This document shows, piece by piece, positions 1 through 8,067 of a DNA stretch of 64,000 nucleotides. Every line of letters begins with the position of its first letter. The first letter of the stretch is position 1. The DNA is from Saccharomonospora amisosensis (GTDB lineage Bacteria > Actinomycetota > Actinomycetes > Mycobacteriales > Pseudonocardiaceae). The notes under the pieces were generated by a model, which ran no database searches, was not told the origin of the DNA, and was given only the letters and a program-made list of their open reading frames with translations. The position numbers and the translations under genes were made by a program. The stretch covers positions 186,001 through 250,000 of the forward strand of contig NZ_JAAOYM010000002.1 in NCBI RefSeq assembly GCF_011761185.1, read 5' to 3'.

Positions 1-1
1 G

Positions 2-574
2 CACATCGACGTGGTGGACGCCCACGGCAACATGGTGTCGGCGACCCCGTCCGGCGGGTGGCTACAGTCCTCGCCGACGATCCCGGAACTGGGCTTCTGC
101 CTGGATTCCCGTGCCCAGATGTTCTGGCTGGAACAGGGCCTGCCCAATTCGCTTGCCCCCGGCAAGCGCCCCAGAATCACCCTGTCGCCGTCGATGGCGC
201 TTCGGCACGGCGAGCCGGTGCTGGCCTTCGGCACCCCCGGTGGAGACCAGCAGGACCAGTGGCAGCTGAGCCTGTGGCTGGCGCACACGGTCGGTGGACT
301 GAACCTGCAGGAGTCGATCGACGCGCCAGCCTGGCACACCACCTCGTTCCCCAGCTCGTTCTACCCACGCGCCTGGACACCGAAGGAACTGGTGGTCGAG
401 TCCAGGATCGGGGAGGCAGCGCTGCGCGAACTCGCCGAGCGCGGGCACGAGGTGGTCGACGCGGGCCCGTGGGCGCTGGGCAGGCTATCCGCGGTGTCCC
501 GCGACCCCGCTAGCGGCATCCTGCGTGCCGCGGCCAATCCACGCGGCATGCAGGGCTACGCGGTGGGTCGATAG
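2..574 (+). CDS. Gamma-glutamyltransferase family protein, C-terminal part (5' end outside window)
   Basis: The frame is already open at the left edge, so only the last 190 residues are present. They carry the small-subunit hallmarks of the gamma-glutamyltransferase/acylase family: an HGNMVSATPSGGW stretch, then TLSPSMAL and a glycine-rich FGTPGGDQQDQ segment. Known members are N-terminal-nucleophile hydrolases that cleave themselves and act on gamma-glutamyl amides. The catalytic threonine and any signal peptide lie outside the window, so activity and location cannot be judged. The TAG stop overlaps the minus-strand gene that follows by 19 nt, tail to tail. Confidence 0.85.
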   Translation, partial: HIDVVDAHGNMVSATPSGGWLQSSPTIPELGFCLDSRAQMFWLEQGLPNSLAPGKRPRITLSPSMALRHGEPVLAFGTPGGDQQDQWQLSLWLAHTVGGLNLQESIDAPAWHTTSFPSSFYPRAWTPKELVVESRIGEAALRELAERGHEVVDAGPWALGRLSAVSRDPASGILRAAANPRGMQGYAVGR

Positions 575-933
575 CCGGCTATGGCCGTCGGGTCCTGCGC
601 GATCACCCAGTACTCGCCGAACCGGTCGCCGTCGCGCCGCAGCAGGTCGTGCCCGTGGAACTCCACCGGCTCACCGCCGTAGCGGCCCCGGCCCACCCAG
701 CGTGCGGCCACGAGGTCGCCCTGGACGATCGGCCCGACCTCGATCTCGAACCGCAGCGCCTCGATCAGCTCCCTGCCCTGCCGCACGACATCGGCGAGCT
801 GATCGGGGCCGGTCACCAGGCTCGGCTGTCCCGGCCAGTGTCCGGCGAAATCGGCGGTGACGATCGAGCGGGCGATCCGCTCCAGTTCGCCAAGGTCGCC
901 GTTCCACAGCTCGTACAACCAGCGTTCGTACAT
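556..933 (-). CDS. SnoaL-like (NTF2-fold) polyketide cyclase-type protein
   Basis: A 125-residue protein starting MYERWLYELWNGDL. The pattern fits the SnoaL/ester-cyclase NTF2-like fold: an N-terminal helix with W-x-x-W aromatics, a middle FEIEVGPIVQGDLVAARW strand pair, and a GHDLLRRDGDRFGEYWVIAQD C-terminal hairpin ending in a W-x-x-x-D motif. Such proteins bind small hydrophobic ligands or act as cyclases or isomerases; the substrate here is unknown. A longer upstream reading frame exists, but the start at 933 fits the fold and sits only 2 nt after the stop of the VOC gene, as expected for the last gene of the sigma-VOC-SnoaL unit on this strand. Confidence 0.75.
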   Translation of the reverse strand: MYERWLYELWNGDLGELERIARSIVTADFAGHWPGQPSLVTGPDQLADVVRQGRELIEALRFEIEVGPIVQGDLVAARWVGRGRYGGEPVEFHGHDLLRRDGDRFGEYWVIAQDPTAIAGYRPTA

Positions 934-935
934 GC

Positions 936-1838
936 TCACCGTTCCCAGAGCCAGAACTCGACTCCTTGGTTGTCGGTACAGTCGGCCGTTCGTCCGTAGG
1001 GTTCCCGCCTGACCGAACTCACCTCGCCGCCGTGGTCGCGCACCCGGTCGGTGGCCGCGTCCAGATCGTCGACCGCGTACATCAGCTTCCAGCCCGCGTA
1101 GGACTGCCCTCCCCACAGCCCACCTTCGGCCAGCCCGCTGCCCTCGATCCGCCATGCCCTCGGCACGGTGCCCGTTTCGAACCGCCACCCGAGTACGGCG
1201 CCGTAGAAGCGCTTGGCGGCCTCGTCGTCGGGCACGGTGAATGTGAAGTACCCAGCCTCGCCATGGCGGGGGGCAAGGAGACCCCCGGAGGGGGACGGCC
1301 CCGTCGCCTGCGCCACCAGCCAGCGCTGCCCGAACGGGTCGCGGATGCGGCCCATCACGCCGTGTCCGCGGTCCTCGACCGGACCGATCGGTTCAGCACC
1401 CAGCTCCACAGCTCGGTCCACGGCCGCCCGCGCGTCAGGCACCTCCACCCGCACCGCGGCCCCACCCTCGGGCGCGACGACGTTGCCGACCTCGGGGAAC
1501 TCCTCGGCGAGCATGAGCACGGAGTCGCCGATGGCCACTTCCGCGTGACCGACCTTGCCGTCAGCCATCACGATCAGCTCACCCAGCCTCGTGGCGCCGA
1601 AGACCTCGACGTAGAAGTCCACCGCGGCCCGGGCGTCGCGCACCGCGAGGTAAGGGGCGAGCGAGCGCGTCCGTGCGGGGGACTGAACCTGTGCGGTTGT
1701 CATAGCTTTACCTCCTGTTTCGCCGCCGAGGATCGCCGCACGCAACGCCTCCCGCAGCGCGGCGGCGAACACCGGATCGGGTTCGGCGGGTTCGTGTGGT
1801 TGTCGCAAGGCATGGAAAGCATCGAACGGGTCAGTCAT
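936..1838 (-). CDS. Two-domain VOC (glyoxalase/bleomycin-resistance fold) protein with short N-terminal sigma-linked extension
   Basis: 300 residues. Residues 1-46 (MTDPFDAFHALRQP...) form a short acidic helical extension; two VOC domains follow at about 60-185 and 195-300, each of the beta-alpha-beta-beta-beta type (APYLAVRDARAAVDFY; GYFTFTVPDDEAAKRFY). The first resembles PhnB-like proteins. The start at 1838 overlaps the sigma-factor stop by 8 nt, implying translational coupling. An in-frame ATG at 1703 (residue 46, MTTAQVQ) has an excellent Shine-Dalgarno (AGGAGG at 1711-1716, 7 nt away), so a shorter form lacking the extension is plausible. The operon position suggests a role linked to the ECF sigma factor; the substrate is unknown. 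Confidence 0.85.
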   Translation of the reverse strand: MTDPFDAFHALRQPHEPAEPDPVFAAALREALRAAILGGETGGKAMTTAQVQSPARTRSLAPYLAVRDARAAVDFYVEVFGATRLGELIVMADGKVGHAEVAIGDSVLMLAEEFPEVGNVVAPEGGAAVRVEVPDARAAVDRAVELGAEPIGPVEDRGHGVMGRIRDPFGQRWLVAQATGPSPSGGLLAPRHGEAGYFTFTVPDDEAAKRFYGAVLGWRFETGTVPRAWRIEGSGLAEGGLWGGQSYAGWKLMYAVDDLDAATDRVRDHGGEVSSVRREPYGRTADCTDNQGVEFWLWER

Positions 1839-2385
1839 CGCCGGCCTCCCCAACCTGCCGTCGGTACTGCCGCCGGAACGCGGCGCGCGCCCTGGCCAGC
1901 AGCCCCTCGGTGGCGTGCGTTGTGCGGCCGAGCAGGTCGGCGACCTCGGCAACGCCGAGCCCGTCCAGGTAGCGCAGGGTCAGTGCCGACCTGTGGTGTG
2001 CTCCCAACTCGGCCAGTACCTGCCTGGCGACGAGCGCGTCCAGTTCGGCCTCCCACGGGTCAGCCACATCCGCGCCGTTCACGCCGTCGCCGACCTCCGA
2101 GGCGTCCCGCACGAGGCGCAACGCCCGCTCCTCGCGCTCGCGGCGCCGCCAGTGGTCGACGAGCTTGTGTCGCGCGATGCCGATCAACCACGGGACGCTC
2201 ACCTGCGGCGCGGCCTGCTTGCGGCAGGCGCCGACCGCGCCGAGGAAGGTTTCCGACGTCAACTCCTCGGCCAGCGTGCGGTTACCGCAACGCGACAGCA
2301 GATAGCCATAGACCTCGGGCAACGCCTGCTCGTACACCTCGAGCAGCGCGAACGCCGGATCTGGCCGGACCCGTGGGTGCGTCAC
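1831..2385 (-). CDS. ECF-type RNA polymerase sigma factor
   Basis: 184 residues from a GTG start (VTHPRVRPDPAFALLEVYEQALPEVYGYLL). Region 2 is visible at about 20-85, with AEELTSETFLGAV and PWLIGIARHKLVDHWRRRERE, the usual ECF -10 recognition helix. Region 4 is at about 120-175 (LGAHHRSALTLRYLDGLGVAEVADLLGRT plus ATEGLLARARAAFRRQY). No anti-sigma gene follows; instead the next genes are the VOC and SnoaL-like proteins, a layout known from actinobacterial ECF loci with enzyme partners. It is transcribed divergently from the molybdopterin oxidoreductase across 75 nt. A longer upstream frame reaches 2625 but runs into the opposite gene, so the start at 2385 is preferred. Confidence 0.85.
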   Translation of the reverse strand: MTHPRVRPDPAFALLEVYEQALPEVYGYLLSRCGNRTLAEELTSETFLGAVGACRKQAAPQVSVPWLIGIARHKLVDHWRRREREERALRLVRDASEVGDGVNGADVADPWEAELDALVARQVLAELGAHHRSALTLRYLDGLGVAEVADLLGRTTHATEGLLARARAAFRRQYRRQVGEAGDD

Positions 2386-2447
2386 ACCCCCATCGTCGTC
2401 CGGCGAGCGGGTGCTCCAACGCCTTCCGCCGACCTTTTCACCCGGCG

Positions 2448-2453
2448 TAGCTT
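2448..2453 (+). promoter_or_regulatory. Predicted -10 element (TAGCTT) for a leaderless start at 2461
   Basis: TAGCTT matches the actinobacterial -10 pattern TANNNT and ends 7 nt before the ATG at 2461. With the usual spacing, transcription would begin at the start codon, giving a leaderless mRNA. No Shine-Dalgarno precedes this ATG. Confidence 0.5.
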
Positions 2454-2460
2454 GTTCGAC

Positions 2461-4566
2461 ATGCCGACCACGCATCACCACAGCTGCACGCTCTGTGAGG
2501 CCACCTGCGGCATCACGGTTACCGTGGCCGACGATCGAGTGGTGGGCATCCGGGGCGACTCCGACGACCCGGTCTCTCAGGGATACATCTGCCCCAAGGC
2601 CACCGCGCTGGCCGATCTGCACCACGATCCTGACCGGCTACGCACTCCGCTGGTTCGGGGCGGCGCGGACGAGTGGTTCGAGGTGAGCTGGCCTGCCGCC
2701 ATCGAACTCGCCGCCGCCGGGCTGCGCGACGTCAGGCAGCGGCACGGCAAACACGCGCTCGCCGTGTACCAGGGCAACCCGACCGCTCACAACCTCGGAC
2801 TCATCACCTACGGGCAGCCGTTCTTCCGTGCGCTGGGGACGCGGAACCAGTACTCGGCCACCTCGGCCGACCAGCTACCACACATGCTGGCCGCGCTACA
2901 GATGTTCGGCCACCAGCTACTCATGCCGGTACCCGACATCGACCGTACCGACCTGTTCGTCTGCCTTGGCGCGAACCCGGCCGTGTCGAACGGCAGCATC
3001 ATGACGGCACCGAACGTGCGTTCCCGGCTCAAGCGTGTGCGCAGGGTCGTGGTGTTGGACCCGAGGCGCACCGAGACCGCCGACCTGGCCGACGAGCACG
3101 TGTTCATCCGGCCCGGCACCGACGCGTTGCTGCTGCTTTCGGTGGTCAACGTGCTGTTCGCCGAGCACCTGGTGTGCACGGGCCGGCTGACCCCCCGGTT
3201 GACCGGGTTGGAGATCCTGCGAGTGGCCTGCCGGGATTTCACCCCCGAGCGCACCGCCGCTGTCACCGGAGTGGACCCGGCCAGGGTGCGCGCGCTCGCC
3301 AGGGAACTGGCCACGACGCCGCGCGCCGTGGTGTACGGCCGCGTCGGGCTGTGCACCCAGGAGTTCGGAGGGCTCGCCGCGTGGCTGATCGTGGTGGTGA
3401 ACGCGCTGACGGGACGTCTCGACGAACCGGGTGGCGCGATGTTCACCACGCCCGCGATCGATGCCATCCCGCTGGCCACGGTCACCGGGAACCGGGGCAG
3501 TTTCGACAGCTACCGCAGCCGGGTGCGCGGGCTGCCCGAGTTCGGCGGCGAACTGCCCGTCGCCGCGCTCGCCGAGGAGATCGACACGCCGGGTGAGGGG
3601 CAGATCCGCGGACTCATCACCTCGGCGGGCAACCCGGTGCTGTCCACCCCCAACGGCGCGCGGCTCGACGATGCGCTCGCCGGGCTGGACTTCATGGTGT
3701 CGATCGACCCCTACCTCAACGAGACCACCCGGCACGCCGACGTGATCCTGCCGCCGACAGCACCGCTCGAGCGCCCGCACTACGAACTGGCGCTGGCGAA
3801 CTACTCGGTGCGCAACGCGGCCAAGTACTCGCCATCGGTTCTGCCGCGTGGCCCGCGACAGCGCCACGACTGGGAAATCGTGCTGGAGTTGGCCAGCCGG
3901 GTGCTCGGCGGCGGAGCGGCCGCCCGGTTACTCGGTCGCCTCGGCCCCGAACCGCTGCTGGAGCTGGGCCTGCGTGTCGGGCCCCACGGGCTGCGCAAGC
4001 TGCGAGGAGGGCTCTCGCTTGGCAAGCTCAAGCAGCGGCCGCACGGGGTTGACCTCGGTCCGCTGCGGCGCAGGTTGCCAGGCAGGCTCGCGACACCGGG
4101 CAAGCAGGTGCATCTCGCACCGCGTGTCTATCTCAACGACCTGCCGAGGTTGCGCAGGCTGCTGACGCGGCAGCGGGACGACACACTCGTGCTGATCGGC
4201 AGGCGCCACCTGCGCAGCAACAACTCCTGGATGCACAACAGCGAACGACTCGTGAAGGGCAAACCCCGCTGCACGCTGCTGGTCCACCCCGATGACGCGC
4301 GAGAGCGCGGGCTCGCAGACGGTGGCAGCGCCAAGCTGTCGTCGGCGAAGGGCACCGTCGAGGTGACCGTCGAGGTGACCGACGCGATCATGCCGGGCGT
4401 GGTGAGCCTGCCGCACGGTTGGGGGCACCACCGCACCGGTGTCCTGCTGGGGGTGGCTACGAGGCAACCAGGGGTGAGCGTCAACGACGTCACCGACGAG
4501 CACCTGGTGGATGAGCTCACCGGCACCGCGGCGCTTTCCGGTGTCCCGGTGCACCTACAGGTCTGA
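2461..4566 (+). CDS. Molybdopterin-dependent oxidoreductase (formate dehydrogenase / assimilatory nitrate reductase type)
   Basis: 701 residues. The N-terminus holds the [4Fe-4S] ligands C9-x2-C12-x3-C16-x27-C44 (CTLCEATCG ... GYICPKA), then molybdopterin-binding regions: KHALAVYQGNPTAHN, FVCLGANPAVSNGS, VVLDPRRTETADLAD, TDALLLLSVVN. The C-terminal molydopterin-dinucleotide binding domain starts near residue 575 (IGRRHLRSNNSWMHNSERLVKGK) and ends with PHGWGHHRTG. Such enzymes use a bis-MGD cofactor for two-electron oxidation or reduction. There is no Tat signal, so it is probably cytoplasmic. No electron-transfer subunit or cofactor gene lies beside it, so the substrate cannot be assigned. 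It overlaps the convergent MFS gene by 12 nt. Confidence 0.9.
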   Translation: MPTTHHHSCTLCEATCGITVTVADDRVVGIRGDSDDPVSQGYICPKATALADLHHDPDRLRTPLVRGGADEWFEVSWPAAIELAAAGLRDVRQRHGKHALAVYQGNPTAHNLGLITYGQPFFRALGTRNQYSATSADQLPHMLAALQMFGHQLLMPVPDIDRTDLFVCLGANPAVSNGSIMTAPNVRSRLKRVRRVVVLDPRRTETADLADEHVFIRPGTDALLLLSVVNVLFAEHLVCTGRLTPRLTGLEILRVACRDFTPERTAAVTGVDPARVRALARELATTPRAVVYGRVGLCTQEFGGLAAWLIVVVNALTGRLDEPGGAMFTTPAIDAIPLATVTGNRGSFDSYRSRVRGLPEFGGELPVAALAEEIDTPGEGQIRGLITSAGNPVLSTPNGARLDDALAGLDFMVSIDPYLNETTRHADVILPPTAPLERPHYELALANYSVRNAAKYSPSVLPRGPRQRHDWEIVLELASRVLGGGAAARLLGRLGPEPLLELGLRVGPHGLRKLRGGLSLGKLKQRPHGVDLGPLRRRLPGRLATPGKQVHLAPRVYLNDLPRLRRLLTRQRDDTLVLIGRRHLRSNNSWMHNSERLVKGKPRCTLLVHPDDARERGLADGGSAKLSSAKGTVEVTVEVTDAIMPGVVSLPHGWGHHRTGVLLGVATRQPGVSVNDVTDEHLVDELTGTAALSGVPVHLQV

Positions 4567-6054
4567 GGCGGCTTCCTCCTGGCCGCCGCGCGGGTCGGGC
4601 AGGGCCCGGCCCAGCACGGTCACCAGCACGGTGAGCACCGCCTGGAGTCCGATGACGAGGCCGAACGCCTCTCGGAGCCCGACGCTCACGGCGATCTCGG
4701 CGAACAGGCTGCCCAGCGTGCCCACGCCGAGCGCGAGCGCCGCCTGCTGCGTGGTGGCCAGCACTCCGCTGCCCAGACCTGCGCTGTCGGCGGGCACGCC
4801 AGAGAGCACCAGCCGAAACAGCGTCGTCACAGCCAGCCCCTGCCCCACGCCGCACAGCAATGTCGCGGGCAGTAGGTAGAGCACGGTCACGCCGGGCCAG
4901 CCGGGCAGTACCACGGCAAGCAGCAGGAGTAGCCCGGCGAGCTGAATCATGAACCCCGCGGGTGCCACTGCCTGCCCGAACCTGCTCACCAGCCTCGTGC
5001 TCGCCAGTGAAGCCGCGAAGAACCCGAAGGCCAGCGGTGCCAGCGCCAATCCCGCGCCCAGCGGGCCGAAGCCGAGCCCCTCCTGCAGGGTCACCGCGCA
5101 CACGAACATAAAGGCGCCGAACCCGGTGAAGAACACCGAGGTGACAGCCAGCCCGCGACGCATACTCGGTACGCGCAGGACGGTGGGAGGCAGCAGCGGC
5201 ACCCGGCCGGACCGTTCGGCTCGTCGCTGTGTCACCGCCAGCGCAACCAGTAGCAGCGGCACCGCGGCCAGTGAAGCCGGCGTCCAGGCGGGCCAGCCGA
5301 GCGCGCGGCCCTCGGTTAGCGGTATGAGCAGGCACAACAGCGCAGCGCCGAGCAGTGCGGTACCCGCGAGATCCACCCTGAGCGGATCGCGCGAGCGGCT
5401 TTCCGGCACCGACCGGGTCGCAAGCAGGCCGAGTAGCCCGATCGGCACGTTGACCAGGAAGATCGGCCGCCAGCCGAGCCCGGCGATATCGGCTGCGACA
5501 AGTACACCGCCCAGTAGTTGGCCCGCGATCATGGAAAGGCCCGCGTTGGCGCCGTAGCGGCCCATCGCCCTCGACCTGTGCTCGCCGTAGGTGCTGGCCT
5601 GGATCACGGACAGCACCTGAGGCAGCAGTAGCGCCGCCGCCGCTGCCTGCGCCACCCTCGCGGCCACCAGTACCTCGATGTTCGCGGCGAGCCCGCAGCC
5701 GAGTGAGGTGACGGTGAAGGCGGCAAGGCCGATCTTGAACAGGCGCTTGCGGCCGTACGCGTCGCCGAGCCGGCCGCCCGGCACGAGCAGCACCGCGTAG
5801 GTCACGCCGTAACCCGCGATCACCAACTCCAGCGTCGCCGTGTTCGCACCCAGGTCGGCACCGATGGCGGGCAGGGCGACGTTGACGATGAAGAAGTCGA
5901 CAAGTGGCAGCGCCGCGCCGAGCAGCAGCGTGAGCAGTCCCGCGGTGGTCAGCGTGGACCCGTGCTCGGTGGGCGGGCTGGTCGGTGAGGTGGTCGGTGA
6001 GGTCACGGCTACGACGATTCGCCTGCCGCGAGACTGGTACCAGAGCGTGCTCAT
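4555..6054 (-). CDS. MFS drug-efflux transporter, DHA2 (14-TM) family
   Basis: 499 residues with about 14 hydrophobic helices. Visible DHA2 signatures: motif A-like GGRLGDAYGRKRLFKIG, DFFIVNVALPAIGADL in helix 1, and motif C-like GLSMIAGQLLGGVLV. Members are proton-driven exporters of drugs or dyes at the cytoplasmic membrane. It is divergent from an XRE regulator, the usual layout for a locally controlled pump. A 7-bp inverted repeat covers the predicted ATG at 6054. An in-frame GTG at 6006 (VTSPTTSPTSPP) would place the repeat upstream of the gene and may be the true start, giving 483 residues. Confidence 0.9.
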   Translation of the reverse strand: MSTLWYQSRGRRIVVAVTSPTTSPTSPPTEHGSTLTTAGLLTLLLGAALPLVDFFIVNVALPAIGADLGANTATLELVIAGYGVTYAVLLVPGGRLGDAYGRKRLFKIGLAAFTVTSLGCGLAANIEVLVAARVAQAAAAALLLPQVLSVIQASTYGEHRSRAMGRYGANAGLSMIAGQLLGGVLVAADIAGLGWRPIFLVNVPIGLLGLLATRSVPESRSRDPLRVDLAGTALLGAALLCLLIPLTEGRALGWPAWTPASLAAVPLLLVALAVTQRRAERSGRVPLLPPTVLRVPSMRRGLAVTSVFFTGFGAFMFVCAVTLQEGLGFGPLGAGLALAPLAFGFFAASLASTRLVSRFGQAVAPAGFMIQLAGLLLLLAVVLPGWPGVTVLYLLPATLLCGVGQGLAVTTLFRLVLSGVPADSAGLGSGVLATTQQAALALGVGTLGSLFAEIAVSVGLREAFGLVIGLQAVLTVLVTVLGRALPDPRGGQEEAASDL

Positions 6055-6079
6055 CCTGGTGTGAGCACTACCTGGTACC
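6034..6079. promoter_or_regulatory. Candidate operator region between MFS pump and XRE regulator
   Basis: A perfect inverted repeat GTGCTCA-N8-TGAGCAC occupies 6047-6068. It is flanked by two copies of CTGGTACC (6034-6041, within the palindrome CTGGTACCAG, and 6072-6079). All lie between, or over, the divergent start codons, as expected for the binding site of the neighbouring XRE regulator. Binding is inferred, not shown. Confidence 0.5.
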
Positions 6080-6107
6080 CGTCGGCCGCTCGCGGCATGC
6101 TTGTGTG

Positions 6108-6950
6108 GTGAGCACGGTCGCCGACCTCGATTCCGGACCCGACGCGGTGCGACGCCGTGAGCTGGCCTCGTTCCTGCGCAGCAGGCGGGAGCGGATCACT
6201 CCCGACCAGGTGGGACTGCCGCACACGCGGCGCAGGCGAACCCCTGGCCTGCGCCGCGAAGAGGTCGCGCAGCTCGCCGGGGTCGGTGTCACCTGGTACA
6301 CGTGGCTGGAGCAGGGACGCGACATCAGGGCTTCGGACGGCGTGCTCGACGCGATCGCCAGAACACTGCGGTTGGACCCCCATGAGTCCGCACACCTGTT
6401 CACCCTGGCGGGCATTCCGGCGAGACCGGCGGTGCGGGACCGCGACGCGATCCCGGCTGGCGTCCACGCACTGCTGGCGAAGCTGGAACCGTATCCCGTC
6501 GTGGTGCAGAACGCTCGCACCGACATCCTCGCCCACAACCGGGCGTACGAGTGGTTGCTCGGCGTGGACGAACTGCCGTTCGAGGAACGCAACCTGCTGT
6601 TGCAGTGCTTCGCCAAACGCAGGTGGCGTTCCAGAATGCCGGACTGGGAGCAGAACAAGGCCAGGACCGTCGCCGAGTTCCGCTCGGCCATGGCAGGACA
6701 CGTCGCGGAGCCGAGCTGGAAATCGTTGGTCAATCGACTGCGTGGCGAATCGGCCGAGTTCGAGGCGCTGTGGACGGAACACGACGTGCGGCCACCGGTG
6801 AATTGGACCAAGCGCTTCCTGCACCCCGACGCGGGCCTGCTGTGCTTTGACGCCACCTACCTGTGGCTCAGCCGTACACCCGAGATCAGGATGACCACCT
6901 ACACGCCCTCGAACGAGCAGACCGAGGCCAAGCTGCCCACTCCCTCCTGA
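6108..6950 (+). CDS. XRE-family transcriptional regulator with MmyB-like ligand-binding domain
   Basis: 280 residues from a GTG start (VSTVADLDSGPDAVRRREL); a GTG one codon earlier is equally possible. The N-terminal HTH spans about 15-85 (LASFLRSRRERITPDQVGLP, then RRTPGLRREEVAQLAGVGVTWYTWLEQGRD, the classic signature of this subfamily). Residues 105-270 match the MmyB-like domain (VVVQNARTDILAHNRAYEWLLG ... FLHPDAGLLCFDATYLWLS), a PAS-like ligand pocket. It very likely controls the divergent MFS gene, and perhaps itself, through the inverted repeat between them; the effector is unknown. Confidence 0.88.
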   Translation: MSTVADLDSGPDAVRRRELASFLRSRRERITPDQVGLPHTRRRRTPGLRREEVAQLAGVGVTWYTWLEQGRDIRASDGVLDAIARTLRLDPHESAHLFTLAGIPARPAVRDRDAIPAGVHALLAKLEPYPVVVQNARTDILAHNRAYEWLLGVDELPFEERNLLLQCFAKRRWRSRMPDWEQNKARTVAEFRSAMAGHVAEPSWKSLVNRLRGESAEFEALWTEHDVRPPVNWTKRFLHPDAGLLCFDATYLWLSRTPEIRMTTYTPSNEQTEAKLPTPS

Positions 6951-6952
6951 GA

Positions 6953-6970
6953 GGGAGCCGATCCGCTCCC
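6953..6970 (+). terminator. Short hairpin after the XRE gene
   Basis: GGGAGC-N6-GCTCCC starts 3 nt after the TGA stop. The stem is short and has no following T-run, so it is at best a weak terminator. Confidence 0.3.
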
Positions 6971-7002
6971 GCGCGGGAAGCGCGAAGCGGTGCCCCGCGG
7001 TG

Positions 7003-7899
7003 ATGCTCGACGGCATGAGAAAGCTACGCCTCGCCGTCGGATACGCGGCAATCGCGGGCACCGTGCCCTACCTCGCACTGAAATTCACCTGGCTTTCCGG
7101 TGGCGACCTCGGGGTGGTCGACCCCGAGGTCATGACCACGCCAGGGACGTACTTCGCCAACGCGTTCACGGCGGGCATGGACGTTGTGGCCATCGTCGTC
7201 GCGCTCGCCTTCACCCACGACTGGGGTAACCGGCTGCCAGGCTGGCTCGTGCTGTTCCCCGCCTGGGTGGGCACCGGCTTCCTTGCCCCGATCGTGCTGA
7301 GCGCACCGGTGATCGGCCTCGACTTCGCCCTCGTCGAGCGGTCCGACGACGTGCTGGCACCCTGGGTGCTTCCGGTGGTCTACAGCAGTTTCATATGGCA
7401 GGGGTGCACCCTGCTGACCGCGTTCGTGCTCTACGCGAGGAACCGCTGGCCGCAGGCGTTCACCGCGGGTGGCCGCGCAGCCAGGTCCGGGTTGCTCGGT
7501 GGCAGCGGCGCGGCACTGGCGGTTCTCACCGGAGTCGTGCTCCTCGGTTGGGCGATCACTGGAACCGGATCGCCTGCGACGCGGTTCGTGGAGGGGCTGG
7601 TCGGTGTGCTGGCGCTGCTTGCCGCGGTGGCGGTCCTGGCACGGGCAAGGGCGCCACGCCCCACCTGGTGGCCGCTGGTGGCCGTGTGGACGGGCTCGGC
7701 CGCGATGTTCTCCGGTGGCTTCTGGATGGTGTTCACGCTGGCCGGATTCACAGCGTCACCCGGTGTGGGCGAGGTGCTGGTCAGGTGTGGCCAGACCCTC
7801 GGCGGTGTGCTGCTCGCGGCCTCCCTGCTGAGCTCTGCACGGGCGGTGAGCGGCGGTACCGCCTTCGAGCGGGTGGGCCACACCATGCCGCAGGGGTAG
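7003..7899 (+). CDS. Integral membrane protein of unknown function
   Basis: 298 residues from ATG 7003; GTG 7000 and ATG 7015 (MRKLRLAVGYAAIAGTVPYL) are alternatives, and none has a clear ribosome-binding site. About eight hydrophobic helices are evenly spread, with charged loops around GGDLGVVDPEVM and ERSDDVLAPW. I recognise no catalytic motif or family signature. It lies 52 nt after the XRE regulator on the same strand, so co-transcription is possible. Confidence 0.7.
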   Translation: MLDGMRKLRLAVGYAAIAGTVPYLALKFTWLSGGDLGVVDPEVMTTPGTYFANAFTAGMDVVAIVVALAFTHDWGNRLPGWLVLFPAWVGTGFLAPIVLSAPVIGLDFALVERSDDVLAPWVLPVVYSSFIWQGCTLLTAFVLYARNRWPQAFTAGGRAARSGLLGGSGAALAVLTGVVLLGWAITGTGSPATRFVEGLVGVLALLAAVAVLARARAPRPTWWPLVAVWTGSAAMFSGGFWMVFTLAGFTASPGVGEVLVRCGQTLGGVLLAASLLSSARAVSGGTAFERVGHTMPQG

Positions 7900-7920
7900 C
7901 GCGGTCCTCCCACCCTCGCG

Positions 7921-8034
7921 TCAGGGTTGGTCGACCCCGGTGGCCGAGCGGCGCCGCGCACGCTGGACGGTGCGCGTCGCTCGTACCACGAAGATCACCG
8001 CGACGATCACCACGAGCGCCAGCTGAAGCCACAT
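7921..8034 (-). CDS. 37-residue single-pass membrane protein
   Basis: ATG at 8034 is preceded by a near-perfect Shine-Dalgarno (GGAAGGAGG, about 4 nt away). The product begins MWLQLALVVIVAVIFVVRAT, a single hydrophobic helix, then a basic stretch RTVQRARRRSATG, and ends in VDQP with TGA at 7921-7923. The positive-inside rule predicts an outside N-terminus and a cytoplasmic tail. It lies on the same strand as, and 33 nt downstream of, the acyltransferase, so it may be the last gene of that transcript. The SD strength and TM design are the evidence; function is unknown. Confidence 0.6.
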   Translation of the reverse strand: MWLQLALVVIVAVIFVVRATRTVQRARRRSATGVDQP

Positions 8035-8067
8035 GCCGCCTCCTTCCTACGCGGCCGATGGTGCGGC

